From: Nanobdellota archaeon
GTDB lineage: Archaea > Nanobdellota > Nanobdellia > Pacearchaeales > GW2011-AR1
DNA length: 6,650 nucleotides
Assembly: GCA_018817905.1 (NCBI GenBank)
Contig: JAHISS010000117.1
Span: forward strand, 1-6,650
Direction of reading: 5' to 3'
In this document: one piece after another, positions 1 through 5,945 of the stretch
How positions within the stretch are numbered: position 1 is the stretch's first letter
Layout: the number at the start of each line of letters is the position of its first letter
Translations under genes and position numbers: made by a program
The notes under the pieces: model-generated
Told to the model about the DNA's origin: nothing
What the model saw: only the letters and a program-made list of their open reading frames with translations
The model's database searches: none

Positions 1-64
1 ATTTTTTATCTATCTTATTTATCAAAGCAATAGGCCCAAAAGAAAAACTTACGTTTCCTTTCAT
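1..64 (-). CDS. 5' end of outward-reading repeated ORF (partial, left)
   Basis: On the minus strand an ATG at 64-62 opens a frame that runs off the window edge after 21 codons. It begins MKGNVSFSFG and ends NKIDKK, identical to the partial ORF at the right end. AGGAGG (complement of 74-79) lies about 11 bases before the ATG, giving a reasonable Shine-Dalgarno signal. The pattern of a short start followed by FGPIALINKID vaguely recalls the N-termini of some DDE transposases (IS1380, IS4 or IS1634-like), but 21 residues cannot establish this. The function is left open. The duplicated start with its own promoter region argues for a multi-copy gene. Confidence 0.5.
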   Translation of the reverse strand, partial: MKGNVSFSFGPIALINKIDKK

Positions 65-79
65 TTCAATCTAGGCCTC

Positions 80-106
80 CTTTCAGTTGTTGAACACAAC
101 TGAAAG
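80..106 (-). promoter_or_regulatory. Palindrome/hairpin before left repeated ORF
   Basis: CTTTCAGTTGT at 80-90 pairs perfectly with ACAACTGAAAG at 96-106, an 11-bp stem around the loop TGAAC. The right repeat has the same stem with a different loop. It lies between the TATA-like box and the Shine-Dalgarno sequence of the outward ORF, over the predicted transcription start. It could be an operator for a dimeric regulator, a 5' UTR hairpin, or a transposition hairpin. Confidence 0.7.
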
Positions 107-113
107 ATTCAGC

Positions 114-120
114 ATTTAAG
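114..120 (-). promoter_or_regulatory. Possible TATA box of left repeated ORF
   Basis: On the minus strand this reads CTTAAAT, preceded by the sequence CGCCAGTTAAA that is almost the same in the right repeat. An archaeal start would fall about 25 bases downstream, near base 91, in the hairpin loop. It is supported only by position, composition and conservation between the two copies. Confidence 0.4.
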
Positions 121-141
121 TTTAACTGGCGATGTCAAGCT

Positions 142-325
142 CAAACATTCTCTTATCTTGTTTTCCAAATCTTTTGTTAAAACAGAAACATCGGTTTCAT
201 TAAAATCTTTTTTCATTTTTTCTAAGCGGGCTTTGTCTTCTTCTATCGCGGTCTTGACTTTTTTAACGTCGTCTTCGAGTTCTGTAACTTGTTTTAAGAC
301 TTGAGAATTATCAATTTCAGATTTT
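142..325. repeat. Direct repeat, copy A, left of radical SAM gene
   Basis: This is about 184 bp, matching 2244-2427 in the same orientation at a constant offset of 2102 bases, about 90% identical. Similarity stops abruptly at 325/326. Together with copy B it brackets the whole radical SAM gene and its promoter. Recombination between the copies would remove about 2.1 kb. Confidence 0.9.
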
Positions 326-395
326 AACGCATTAGACGTTTGCTTTAGAGACCGTCTAACTGTTGCCGGCCTAAAGCAAGCTGACTCTGCAAGGT
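326..395. other. Unexplained stretch with nested inverted repeats
   Basis: This lies between the fragment and the radical SAM promoter and matches neither the coiled-coil gene nor the terminal repeat. TTAGACG (332-338) is inverted as CGTCTAA (353-359). TTGCTTTAG (340-348) is inverted as CTAAAGCAA (371-379), so the two potential hairpins exclude each other. GCCGGC sits at 365-370. It is G/C-richer than its surroundings. On the plus strand it reads as an open tail ending GLKQADSAR before a TAA at 395-397, so it may be a remnant of another gene. I found no tRNA T-arm or acceptor stem. Confidence 0.5.
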
Positions 396-406
396 AAATA
401 TAAAAA
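396..406 (+). promoter_or_regulatory. TATA box of radical SAM gene (leaderless)
   Basis: AAATATAAAAA is centred about 27 bases before the ATG at 428. No Shine-Dalgarno sequence precedes that ATG (the bases before it are TTTAGTTC). This spacing places transcription start at or very near the start codon, as in leaderless archaeal genes, and supports ATG 428 as the true start. Confidence 0.65.
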
Positions 407-427
407 CTTCTTTCTTTTGTTTAGTTC

Positions 428-2233
428 ATGAGCAAAATAAAAGTGCTTCCTGTTTATCCAAGATTTCCTGAAACTTTTTGGGGCGGCAGGACAGCGTTAG
501 AATACATTGGTAAAAAAGCGGTGATGCCTCCTCTTGGATTGCTGACAGTTCTTGCTATGCTTCCAGAAGACAGATTTGAGATTCATCGGATAATTGATTT
601 AAATGTTGAACCTCTAACAGACGAGCATCTAAAAAACTCAGATATTGTTTTTATTTCTGCAATGATTCCCCAAGAAATCTCTCACAATGAAATTATTAGA
701 AGAGCTCACAAACATGGCAAACCCGTTGCTGCGGGAGGACCGCTTCCAACTTCATATCCCGAAAGGTCTGGAGCAGACCATATTGTTGCAGGAGAGGCAG
801 AAGTAACCCTGCCTGCTTTTTTAAAGGATTTAGTAAATGGAAATCCAAGAAAAATTTATACTGAGAAAGATGTAATCAAAGAAGGAAGATGCAAAGTCGA
901 GCTAACAAAAATGGGAAAACCATGCCTGACTCAAACACCTGTTCCAAGATGGGATTTAATAGATTTAGAGTTGTATTATTCTGCAACCATCCAATACTCA
1001 AGAGGGTGTCCTCGTAGGTGCGAGTTTTGTGAGATTACACATCTATTCGGAAGAGAACCGAGAACGAAAACTCCTGAACAAATGATTGCAGAATTTAATG
1101 CTCTTCATAAAACCGGATATCATGGAAACGTGCAGTTAGTTGATGATAATATTATTGGTAATGGAAAAAATCTGAGAGCTTTCCTTCCCTGCGGGATTCG
1201 ATGGCAAGAAGAAAGAGATTATCCGTTTGAATTTGATATTGAAGCGAGCATGGACTTAGCTTGGGATTTCAACAAGGACCTGCTGGGAGGATTGGTCAAA
1301 CTTGGTGTTAGTCATGCTTTTCTTGGTATAGAGTCCACTGAGGTTGATGTTCTTAAAATAATGGGGAAGGGACAAAATTCAAAAATGCCGCAACTTGAGG
1401 CTGTGAGAAGAATACAACAAGCAGGTATAGTGGTTACAGCTGGGGTTATCGTCGGTAATGACGGGGAAAAGCCAGACATCTTTGACAAATTATTTAATTT
1501 TATTCAAAAAGCAGGAATTGTTGGTTCAATGCCGGGTTTATTACGCGTTCCAAGAAATACTGATTTACACGCGCGCCTTAAAAAAGAAGGAAGACTTCGA
1601 GAAGAGGCACGAGGCGTCAACACCCATCATTTTTCTTTTGATTTTGTTCCAGAACAAGACGAAGAGCTTTTAATAAAAGGATATAAGAACCTGCTTGCGA
1701 AGTTATTTGACCCTGGAAATTATTATGCTCGGGACAGGATTTTGCAGAAAAATCTTGGGCCGAATTATTCGGGGGGAAGAATAAATCTGAAAGGGGTTAT
1801 AGCTTTTGGAAAACTTTTTAAGAGACAATTGTTTGTTAAAAGCGGGATTAAATGCGCGAGATATCTTGCTAAGACTGCTATAAGAAATCCGAGTTATTTT
1901 GTAGAAGCAGTTACTCAGGCAATTAAATTAGACCATTATAGAACCATTACAACTGCTGCATTAGAAGCTGACGATTATATTCCTCAGACAAAGAGTTGGT
2001 ATGAACAATTTGCTGGAAAAGCAAGGGAGATTTGTTCAAGGCGCGGTAAGAAGGATGAGCGCATTGGATTAACAGCTAATCGGATTATTGTAAAAGCGGA
2101 AAGGCGATATCAAAAATTGCATGAAGATTTTAGAGAGGGTGCTGAAAGGGCACTTGAGAATCTTAGACAAAAAGTTAGAAGTTTAGAAGAGAGTTATAGA
2201 ACACCTCGTCTTGAATCTACTGCGCAATTCTAA
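428..2233 (+). CDS. B12-binding-type radical SAM protein, DUF4070-like
   Basis: This 601-residue protein has an N-terminal Rossmann-like region resembling a B12-binding domain (about 1-140, with PPLGLLTVLAMLP and VAAGGP). I see no DxHxxG cobalamin-ligand motif there. The radical SAM core (about 183-400) carries CPRRCEFC, with Cys194, Cys198 and Cys201 to bind the 4Fe-4S cluster that cleaves S-adenosylmethionine. It also has LVDDN (237-241), LGIES (299-303) and GVIVGND (339-345). The following FIQKAGIVGSMPGLL and LFDPGNYYARD segments are typical of the DUF4070 branch of COG1032 enzymes. Relatives are about 450-530 residues by my recollection. Here the tail is extended and ends in a charged helix (about 550-590) that probably forms a coiled coil. 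The substrate is unknown; relatives include enzymes of lipid, hopanoid and cofactor modification. It is probably cytosolic, with no signal peptide or membrane segment. It is convergent with the coiled-coil gene, overlapping it by 17 bp, and is bracketed by direct repeats. Confidence 0.9.
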   Translation: MSKIKVLPVYPRFPETFWGGRTALEYIGKKAVMPPLGLLTVLAMLPEDRFEIHRIIDLNVEPLTDEHLKNSDIVFISAMIPQEISHNEIIRRAHKHGKPVAAGGPLPTSYPERSGADHIVAGEAEVTLPAFLKDLVNGNPRKIYTEKDVIKEGRCKVELTKMGKPCLTQTPVPRWDLIDLELYYSATIQYSRGCPRRCEFCEITHLFGREPRTKTPEQMIAEFNALHKTGYHGNVQLVDDNIIGNGKNLRAFLPCGIRWQEERDYPFEFDIEASMDLAWDFNKDLLGGLVKLGVSHAFLGIESTEVDVLKIMGKGQNSKMPQLEAVRRIQQAGIVVTAGVIVGNDGEKPDIFDKLFNFIQKAGIVGSMPGLLRVPRNTDLHARLKKEGRLREEARGVNTHHFSFDFVPEQDEELLIKGYKNLLAKLFDPGNYYARDRILQKNLGPNYSGGRINLKGVIAFGKLFKRQLFVKSGIKCARYLAKTAIRNPSYFVEAVTQAIKLDHYRTITTAALEADDYIPQTKSWYEQFAGKAREICSRRGKKDERIGLTANRIIVKAERRYQKLHEDFREGAERALENLRQKVRSLEESYRTPRLESTAQF

Positions 2234-3470
2234 CTTCTTCTCCCAAACATTCTCTTATTTTGTCTTCTAAATCTTTTGTCAAAACAGAAACATTGATTTC
2301 ATCAAAATCCTTTTTCATTTTTTCTAAGCTGGCTTTGTCTTCTTCTATGGCTGTTCTGCTTCTTTTAACATCGTCTTCGAGCTCTGTAACTTGTTTTAAG
2401 ATTTGAGAATTATCAATTTCAGATTTCAGCAAGTTTAATTTATCTGCTGCGTCTTTGTTTTTTTGTAAAAAATCTGCAAAGCGATTTTCTTCTAAGCTGC
2501 TGAGTTCTTTCAAGATTTTTTCCCGCTTCTTGTCTTTTAGAATTATTTCGTTTTTCTTTACTGCTGTTTCAATTGCTTTGATTAAACTGGTTATTTCAAA
2601 CTCTTTGTCTTCGAACAAAGCATCTAACGGTGAATCCAGATATTTTTTCGCAAGTTTATTTTCAGAAAGGTTTTCATACTTTTTCATGGCAGACTCAATC
2701 TCAGAAAAAGAATGCGCCATCTGTGAGTTCTCTTCGATTATCTGCTGCTTTAATAATTCTTCCGCGTTAATTGAACCAGTTATTTTCTTGTAAGGGTCTC
2801 CGCGTTTAATCTGTTCTATCTTTTTTTCTTTTTCGTTTATTCCTGCTTGTGAGCTTTGCAAGATTTTTTCAGTTAATTTTATTTTGTTTTTGTTTTCTTT
2901 CTTGGAACTTATTTTTTCAGTTGTTTGTTTGATTTTGTTTTCTAATTCTTTTAGCTTTTCGATTTCTGAATTTTTTATTGCGGTTTTTGCGTCTTTCACG
3001 AATTTGTCCAAGTTTTTTACATTCATTGAGACAGCTCCTGCTTTTTCTGGAAAAAATTCTCCTAAAATATTGTGGCTCTTTGAAATGCTCTTGTCAAACT
3101 CACCTAGTTCTTTGTCGAAAGAATCAGAAAAAGATGCAACCTTTTCAAGAGCTTCAGGGAAGTTGAGGTTTCCTATCAAGGTTTCAATTTTTTGGAGGTA
3201 AATCTGTCTGTTGCCCTGCATTATCTGCTTGGCTCTTTCAGGAAGTTCTTTATTTTTTAATTCTGCATTTTCTAAATTTTTTAGACTTTCTTTTAAGACA
3301 GATTTTTCTGTAGTTATTTTTTTTCTTATTTCTTCTAATTCTGAATTTACTTTTTCAAGGGTGTTTTTCGACTTTGATTGGAGCCAGGAATTTATTTCGG
3401 ACAAGCTGATTTCCTCTGGTTTTTTCTCTTCCACTTCTGCCTTTTTCTTAAGAAAGTCGAAGAAGCCCAT
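2217..3470 (-). CDS. Coiled-coil hypothetical protein
   Basis: I do not recognise this 417-residue protein. It starts MGFFDFLKKK, a short aromatic/basic helix, followed by an acidic linker (about 12-25). It is rich in Lys, Glu, Leu, Ser and Asn, with long heptad-like stretches at about 35-80, 155-220, 255-330 and 345-410 that suggest extended coiled coils. There is no signal peptide, membrane segment or nucleotide-binding motif, and only one Cys (408). Such proteins are often mislabelled as SbcC or SMC-like because of composition; nothing here supports an ATPase. It may be a structural or scaffold protein. The start is supported by a TATA-like box about 26 bases upstream and the lack of a Shine-Dalgarno sequence. 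Its last 61 conserved codons are duplicated at 142-325, where a different C-terminus replaces GEEVRIAQ. Confidence 0.85.
   Translation of the reverse strand: MGFFDFLKKKAEVEEKKPEEISLSEINSWLQSKSKNTLEKVNSELEEIRKKITTEKSVLKESLKNLENAELKNKELPERAKQIMQGNRQIYLQKIETLIGNLNFPEALEKVASFSDSFDKELGEFDKSISKSHNILGEFFPEKAGAVSMNVKNLDKFVKDAKTAIKNSEIEKLKELENKIKQTTEKISSKKENKNKIKLTEKILQSSQAGINEKEKKIEQIKRGDPYKKITGSINAEELLKQQIIEENSQMAHSFSEIESAMKKYENLSENKLAKKYLDSPLDALFEDKEFEITSLIKAIETAVKKNEIILKDKKREKILKELSSLEENRFADFLQKNKDAADKLNLLKSEIDNSQILKQVTELEDDVKRSRTAIEEDKASLEKMKKDFDEINVSVLTKDLEDKIRECLGEEVRIAQ
2244..2427. repeat. Direct repeat, copy B, inside coiled-coil gene
   Basis: This is the intact-gene counterpart of copy A at 142-325, same orientation, about 90% identical and ungapped. 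It encodes residues 349-409 of the coiled-coil protein. Its outer edge begins only about 10 bp after the radical SAM stop codon, so the radical SAM gene nearly fills the space between the two copies. Confidence 0.9.
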
Positions 3471-3490
3471 TATTTGAAAGAGGAAGGAGT

Positions 3491-3498
3491 GTTTAAAA
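3491..3498 (-). promoter_or_regulatory. TATA box of coiled-coil gene (leaderless)
   Basis: On the minus strand this reads TTTTAAAC, centred about 25 bases before the ATG at 3470. The intervening bases are pyrimidine-rich, with no GGAGG-like element. Position and sequence fit a leaderless archaeal promoter. It coincides with the bases just before the possible small plus-strand ORF at 3498, so both cannot easily be strong signals at once. Confidence 0.5.
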
Positions 3499-3602
3499 TG
3501 ATTTTGTTTTGCTACTCGAAAGAACTTAACTCCGAATCTGACTTCGTCAAGATTCTCCGTCTGAAGAAAAATTATTATCTCGGAAAGAACGATGGAATCT
3601 AA
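3498..3602 (+). CDS. Possible small ORF, 34 residues, with Shine-Dalgarno
   Basis: An ATG at 3498 opens 34 codons (MILFCYSKEL to YYLGKNDGI). AGGAAGGAG at 3481-3489 lies 8 bases upstream, a good Shine-Dalgarno match in a window where most genes look leaderless. It is divergent from the coiled-coil gene. The product is hydrophilic except at its first residues and has no family I recognise. Against it: short length, no clear TATA box upstream, and overlap with the predicted promoter of the opposite gene. T-rich sequence after the stop (3611-3629) could end a transcript. Confidence 0.3.
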   Translation: MILFCYSKELNSESDFVKILRLKKNYYLGKNDGI

Positions 3603-3720
3603 AAGGATTACTCTTTTTGTTAATCTTTGATTTGGTGGTGAAGTTATTGAAGCTACTATGGTTAGTCAACTGATGTGCGATGTGCAAAATCTTTAAAAAC
3701 CTACTTTTACACTCATCAAA
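3603..3720 (+). promoter_or_regulatory. Intergenic region with EF-2 promoter
   Basis: No gene is visible here. TTTAAAAA at 3692-3699 is centred about 26 bases before the EF-2 ATG (3721) and the bases between lack a Shine-Dalgarno sequence, giving a typical leaderless archaeal promoter. Just upstream, GATGTGC is repeated in tandem (3672-3678 and 3679-3685), overlapping where transcription factor B or a regulator would bind. T-rich bases at 3611-3629 may terminate leftward-origin transcription. Confidence 0.6.
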
Positions 3721-5895
3721 ATGCCTACTGATAAAACAGAAGAAAAGATAGCAAAGTTGATGTCACAGCCGGAGAAAATCCGGAACATAGCGATTGCTGC
3801 GCACATCGACCACGGGAAGACGACTTTTTCTGATAATCTGCTTGCAGGAGCTGGGATGATGTCTGAAGAGCTTGCCGGAAAACAGCTTGCTTTGGATTTT
3901 CACGAGGACGAACAGACGCGCGGTATTACAATCGACGCGGCGAACGTCAGCATGATTCACCATGTTGAGGATGATGATTATCTGATTAATTTGATTGACA
4001 CGCCGGGGCATGTTGATTTTGGCGGCGACGTTACGCGAGCGATGCGTGCTGTTGACGGGTGCATTGTTTTGGTCTGCGCAAGCGAAGGAATTATGCCTCA
4101 AACTGAAACAGTTTTAAGGCAAGCGCTGCGGGAAAGAGTTCAGCCGATTTTGTTCATAAACAAAGTTGACAGACTAATTAGAGAAATAAAACTGACGCCG
4201 GAAAAAATGCAGGAAAGGTTTATCAAAATAATTGATAAAGTTAATATTTTAATTGAAAAAATTGCAGAAGAAGAATACGGAAAAAAGTGGCAGGTTAGTG
4301 TTCAGGACGGAAGTGTTGGTTTTGGTTCTGCGTTTCACAACTGGGCATTATCTTTTTCTTTCATGAAGAAAACAGGAATTAGTTTTAAAGAAGTAATTGA
4401 AGCATACAACTCGCAAGAAGACGCGCACAAGGAGCTTGCAAAGAAAGCGCCGCTGCATAAAGTTATTTTAGATATGGTTGTCCATCATCATCCTTCGCCG
4501 AAAACAGCTCAGGCTTATAGAATTCCGAAAATCTGGCACGGAGACCTGGACAGTGAGCTTGGACAGGATTTATTGAACTGCAATGAAAAAGGCGAGCCAG
4601 CATTTATCTGCACCAAAGTTGTGATTGACAAGAACGCAGGGGAAATTGCGGCGGGGAGATTATTTTCCGGGACGTTGGAGCAAGGTGATCCGGTTTACAT
4701 GAACCAGGCTAAAAAGAAATTGAACCTGCAGCAGGTTTCGATTTACAAGGGGGCGAAAAGAATTCAGATGGCAAAAGTTGTAGGAGGGAATATTGTTGGG
4801 CTTGTTGGGCTGAAAGGAGTTTATGCTGGAGAGACTGTTTCGCGCGAGCCGATAGAACCTTTTGAGTCGATAAAACATATTTTCGAGCCAGTTGTTACGA
4901 AGAGCATTGAAGCAACAAAGCCGGCGGATTTGCCGAAGCTGGTTGAGATTTTAAGACAAGTTGGAAAAGAATATGCAGACATTAAAATTGAGATTAATGA
5001 AGAGACCGGGGAAAACTTGATGTCTGGAATGGGCGAGCTGCATTTGGAAGTTATCGAAAACAGAATTCGAAGTGAAAAGGGTTTGCCGATTAAAACTGGT
5101 TCGCCGATTGTGGTTTACCGAGAAACTGTTACAAAGGATTCTCCTAAAATTGAAGTTAGGACTCCGAACGGGCACAACATTTTGTTTTTCAGCATTGAGC
5201 CATTGGAAGATGGGGTTTTCGAAGCAATTCAAGCAGGCGAACTGCCAGAGGAAAGAATGAAAAAACGGGCAGAGCTGGCGTGGGCGAAACTTTCAGAACT
5301 TGGAATGAGCAATGAAGAAGCAAGACAGATAAGGGAAATTTACAAGGGAAATGTTTTTGAAGACAGGACGCGGGGAATTGTTCTTTTGGGGGAAATTATA
5401 GACTCAATTATGGACGGCTGGAGATTGATTGTTGACGGCGGGCCGTTGTGCAAGGAGCCGCTGATGAAAACAAAAGTTATTTTGCATGATGTAAAAATTC
5501 ACGTCGACCACATGCATCGCGGACCTGCGCAGGTTTATCCGGCTGTTAGAAAAGGAGTTCACGAATCAATGAACAGAGCTGGGGCGGCGCTGCTTGAACC
5601 GGTTCAGACGCACAGAGTTGAAGCGCCGGTGGAGTTTATGGGGGCGGTAACGCAGTTGATTGGCGGGAAACGCGGAGAGCTGTTAGATGTTCAGCAAGAA
5701 TCAGAAACAATTGTCATAGAAGCAAAGCTTCCTGTTGCTGAAATGATTGGCTGGAGCAATGACTTGAGGTCGGCGACAGAAGGCAGAGGAATTTCCAGTT
5801 TAATGGACCAGCACTTCCAGAAAATGCCTGGAGAATTGCAGCCCAATGTTATTAAGAAAATTAGGGAACGGAAAGGGTTGAGTGAGAATCAATAA
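3721..5895 (+). CDS. fusA: Archaeal translation elongation factor 2 (aEF-2)
   Basis: This 724-residue GTPase drives translocation of tRNA and mRNA on the ribosome after peptide bond formation. All G motifs are present: P-loop AHIDHGKT (27-34), switch I RGITID (about 68-72), DTPGH (93-97), NKVD (147-150) and a GSAFHNW segment for G5. Domain II (about 290-390) contains AGRLFSGTLEQG. Domain III carries SGMGELHLEVI. Domain IV carries HVDHMHRGPAQ, in which His599 aligns with the histidine converted to diphthamide in archaea and eukaryotes. Domain V contains the FMGAVTQLIGGKRGEL stretch. Length is normal for the archaeal family and there is no frameshift. It appears to be a single-gene unit here, not next to the ribosomal protein S7 and S12 genes common in other archaea. 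The leaderless promoter supports ATG 3721. Confidence 0.98.
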   Translation: MPTDKTEEKIAKLMSQPEKIRNIAIAAHIDHGKTTFSDNLLAGAGMMSEELAGKQLALDFHEDEQTRGITIDAANVSMIHHVEDDDYLINLIDTPGHVDFGGDVTRAMRAVDGCIVLVCASEGIMPQTETVLRQALRERVQPILFINKVDRLIREIKLTPEKMQERFIKIIDKVNILIEKIAEEEYGKKWQVSVQDGSVGFGSAFHNWALSFSFMKKTGISFKEVIEAYNSQEDAHKELAKKAPLHKVILDMVVHHHPSPKTAQAYRIPKIWHGDLDSELGQDLLNCNEKGEPAFICTKVVIDKNAGEIAAGRLFSGTLEQGDPVYMNQAKKKLNLQQVSIYKGAKRIQMAKVVGGNIVGLVGLKGVYAGETVSREPIEPFESIKHIFEPVVTKSIEATKPADLPKLVEILRQVGKEYADIKIEINEETGENLMSGMGELHLEVIENRIRSEKGLPIKTGSPIVVYRETVTKDSPKIEVRTPNGHNILFFSIEPLEDGVFEAIQAGELPEERMKKRAELAWAKLSELGMSNEEARQIREIYKGNVFEDRTRGIVLLGEIIDSIMDGWRLIVDGGPLCKEPLMKTKVILHDVKIHVDHMHRGPAQVYPAVRKGVHESMNRAGAALLEPVQTHRVEAPVEFMGAVTQLIGGKRGELLDVQQESETIVIEAKLPVAEMIGWSNDLRSATEGRGISSLMDQHFQKMPGELQPNVIKKIRERKGLSENQ

Positions 5896-5908
5896 TATCT
5901 TTGTGTTG

Positions 5909-5925
5909 TATAAATTTTTATAAAG
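5909..5925 (+). promoter_or_regulatory. TATA box of downstream unknown gene
   Basis: TATAAATTTTTATAAAG is a double A/T box. The second half (TTTATAAA, about 5917-5924) is centred about 25 bases before ATG 5946, giving a leaderless start there. The first half would instead place the start near 5938. Only 13 bases separate it from the EF-2 stop codon, so the downstream gene probably has its own promoter. Confidence 0.55.
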
Positions 5926-5945
5926 GAATGTTTCTAAAGAAAAAT

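Larger units (their letters stand above)
2..139. repeat. Left copy of 138-bp terminal inverted repeat
   Basis: This segment matches the reverse complement of 6513-6650 without gaps. I counted 12 mismatches in 138 positions (68, 71, 92-95, 107, 111, 112, 120, 121 and 133), about 91% identity. Bases 2-67 are identical; all differences fall in the inner 72 bases. Read outward on the minus strand, the repeat contains a TATA-like box, a perfect hairpin, an AGGAGG Shine-Dalgarno sequence and an ATG with 21 codons running off the window. The inner edge sits two or three bases from the point where similarity to the coiled-coil gene ends. It looks like the 5' end of a multi-copy unit, possibly an insertion sequence. 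Confidence 0.95.
109..325 (-). pseudogene. 3' fragment of coiled-coil gene, truncated at both ends
   Basis: Minus-strand codons from about 325 down to 142 encode about 61 residues that align without gaps to residues 349-409 of the intact coiled-coil protein at 2217-3470. I counted 19 base differences in 183 (about 90% identity) and 9 residue differences. The intact gene ends GEEVRIAQ, but here the frame runs into the inverted repeat and ends SLTSPVKLKC at a TGA (complement of 109-111). The frame stays open upstream to about 420, but that part is unrelated to the intact protein and has no ATG, GTG or TTG codon. I therefore call it a remnant or chimera. About 11 of the 19 differences change an amino acid, which fits relaxed constraint. 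Confidence 0.85.

Noticed and set aside
2..139. Telomere-like ends of a linear virus or plasmid
   Set aside because: The repeat contains a truncated coding frame still open at the edge, so the true end lies outside the window. There are no replication or capsid genes.
326..395. tRNA gene or tRNA-derived attachment site
   Set aside because: There is a stem-like TTAGACG/CGTCTAA, but its loop is 14 bases and no T-arm, D-arm or acceptor pairing fits on either strand.
109..420. A functional chimeric 103-codon minus-strand gene
   Set aside because: The frame is open but has no ATG, GTG or TTG before the homologous part, and the first in-frame ATG lies deep inside the fragment.
2455..3477. Plus-strand frames opposite the coiled-coil gene
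   Set aside because: They encode Phe/Ser-rich sequences that are the complement of Lys/Glu-rich codons and have no start signals; they are shadows of the minus-strand gene.
5901..5945. Longer start for the gene after EF-2 (TTG 5901 or ATG 5928)
   Set aside because: These starts lie within or before the TATA-like sequence and lack a Shine-Dalgarno; ATG 5946 has the spacing of a leaderless promoter.
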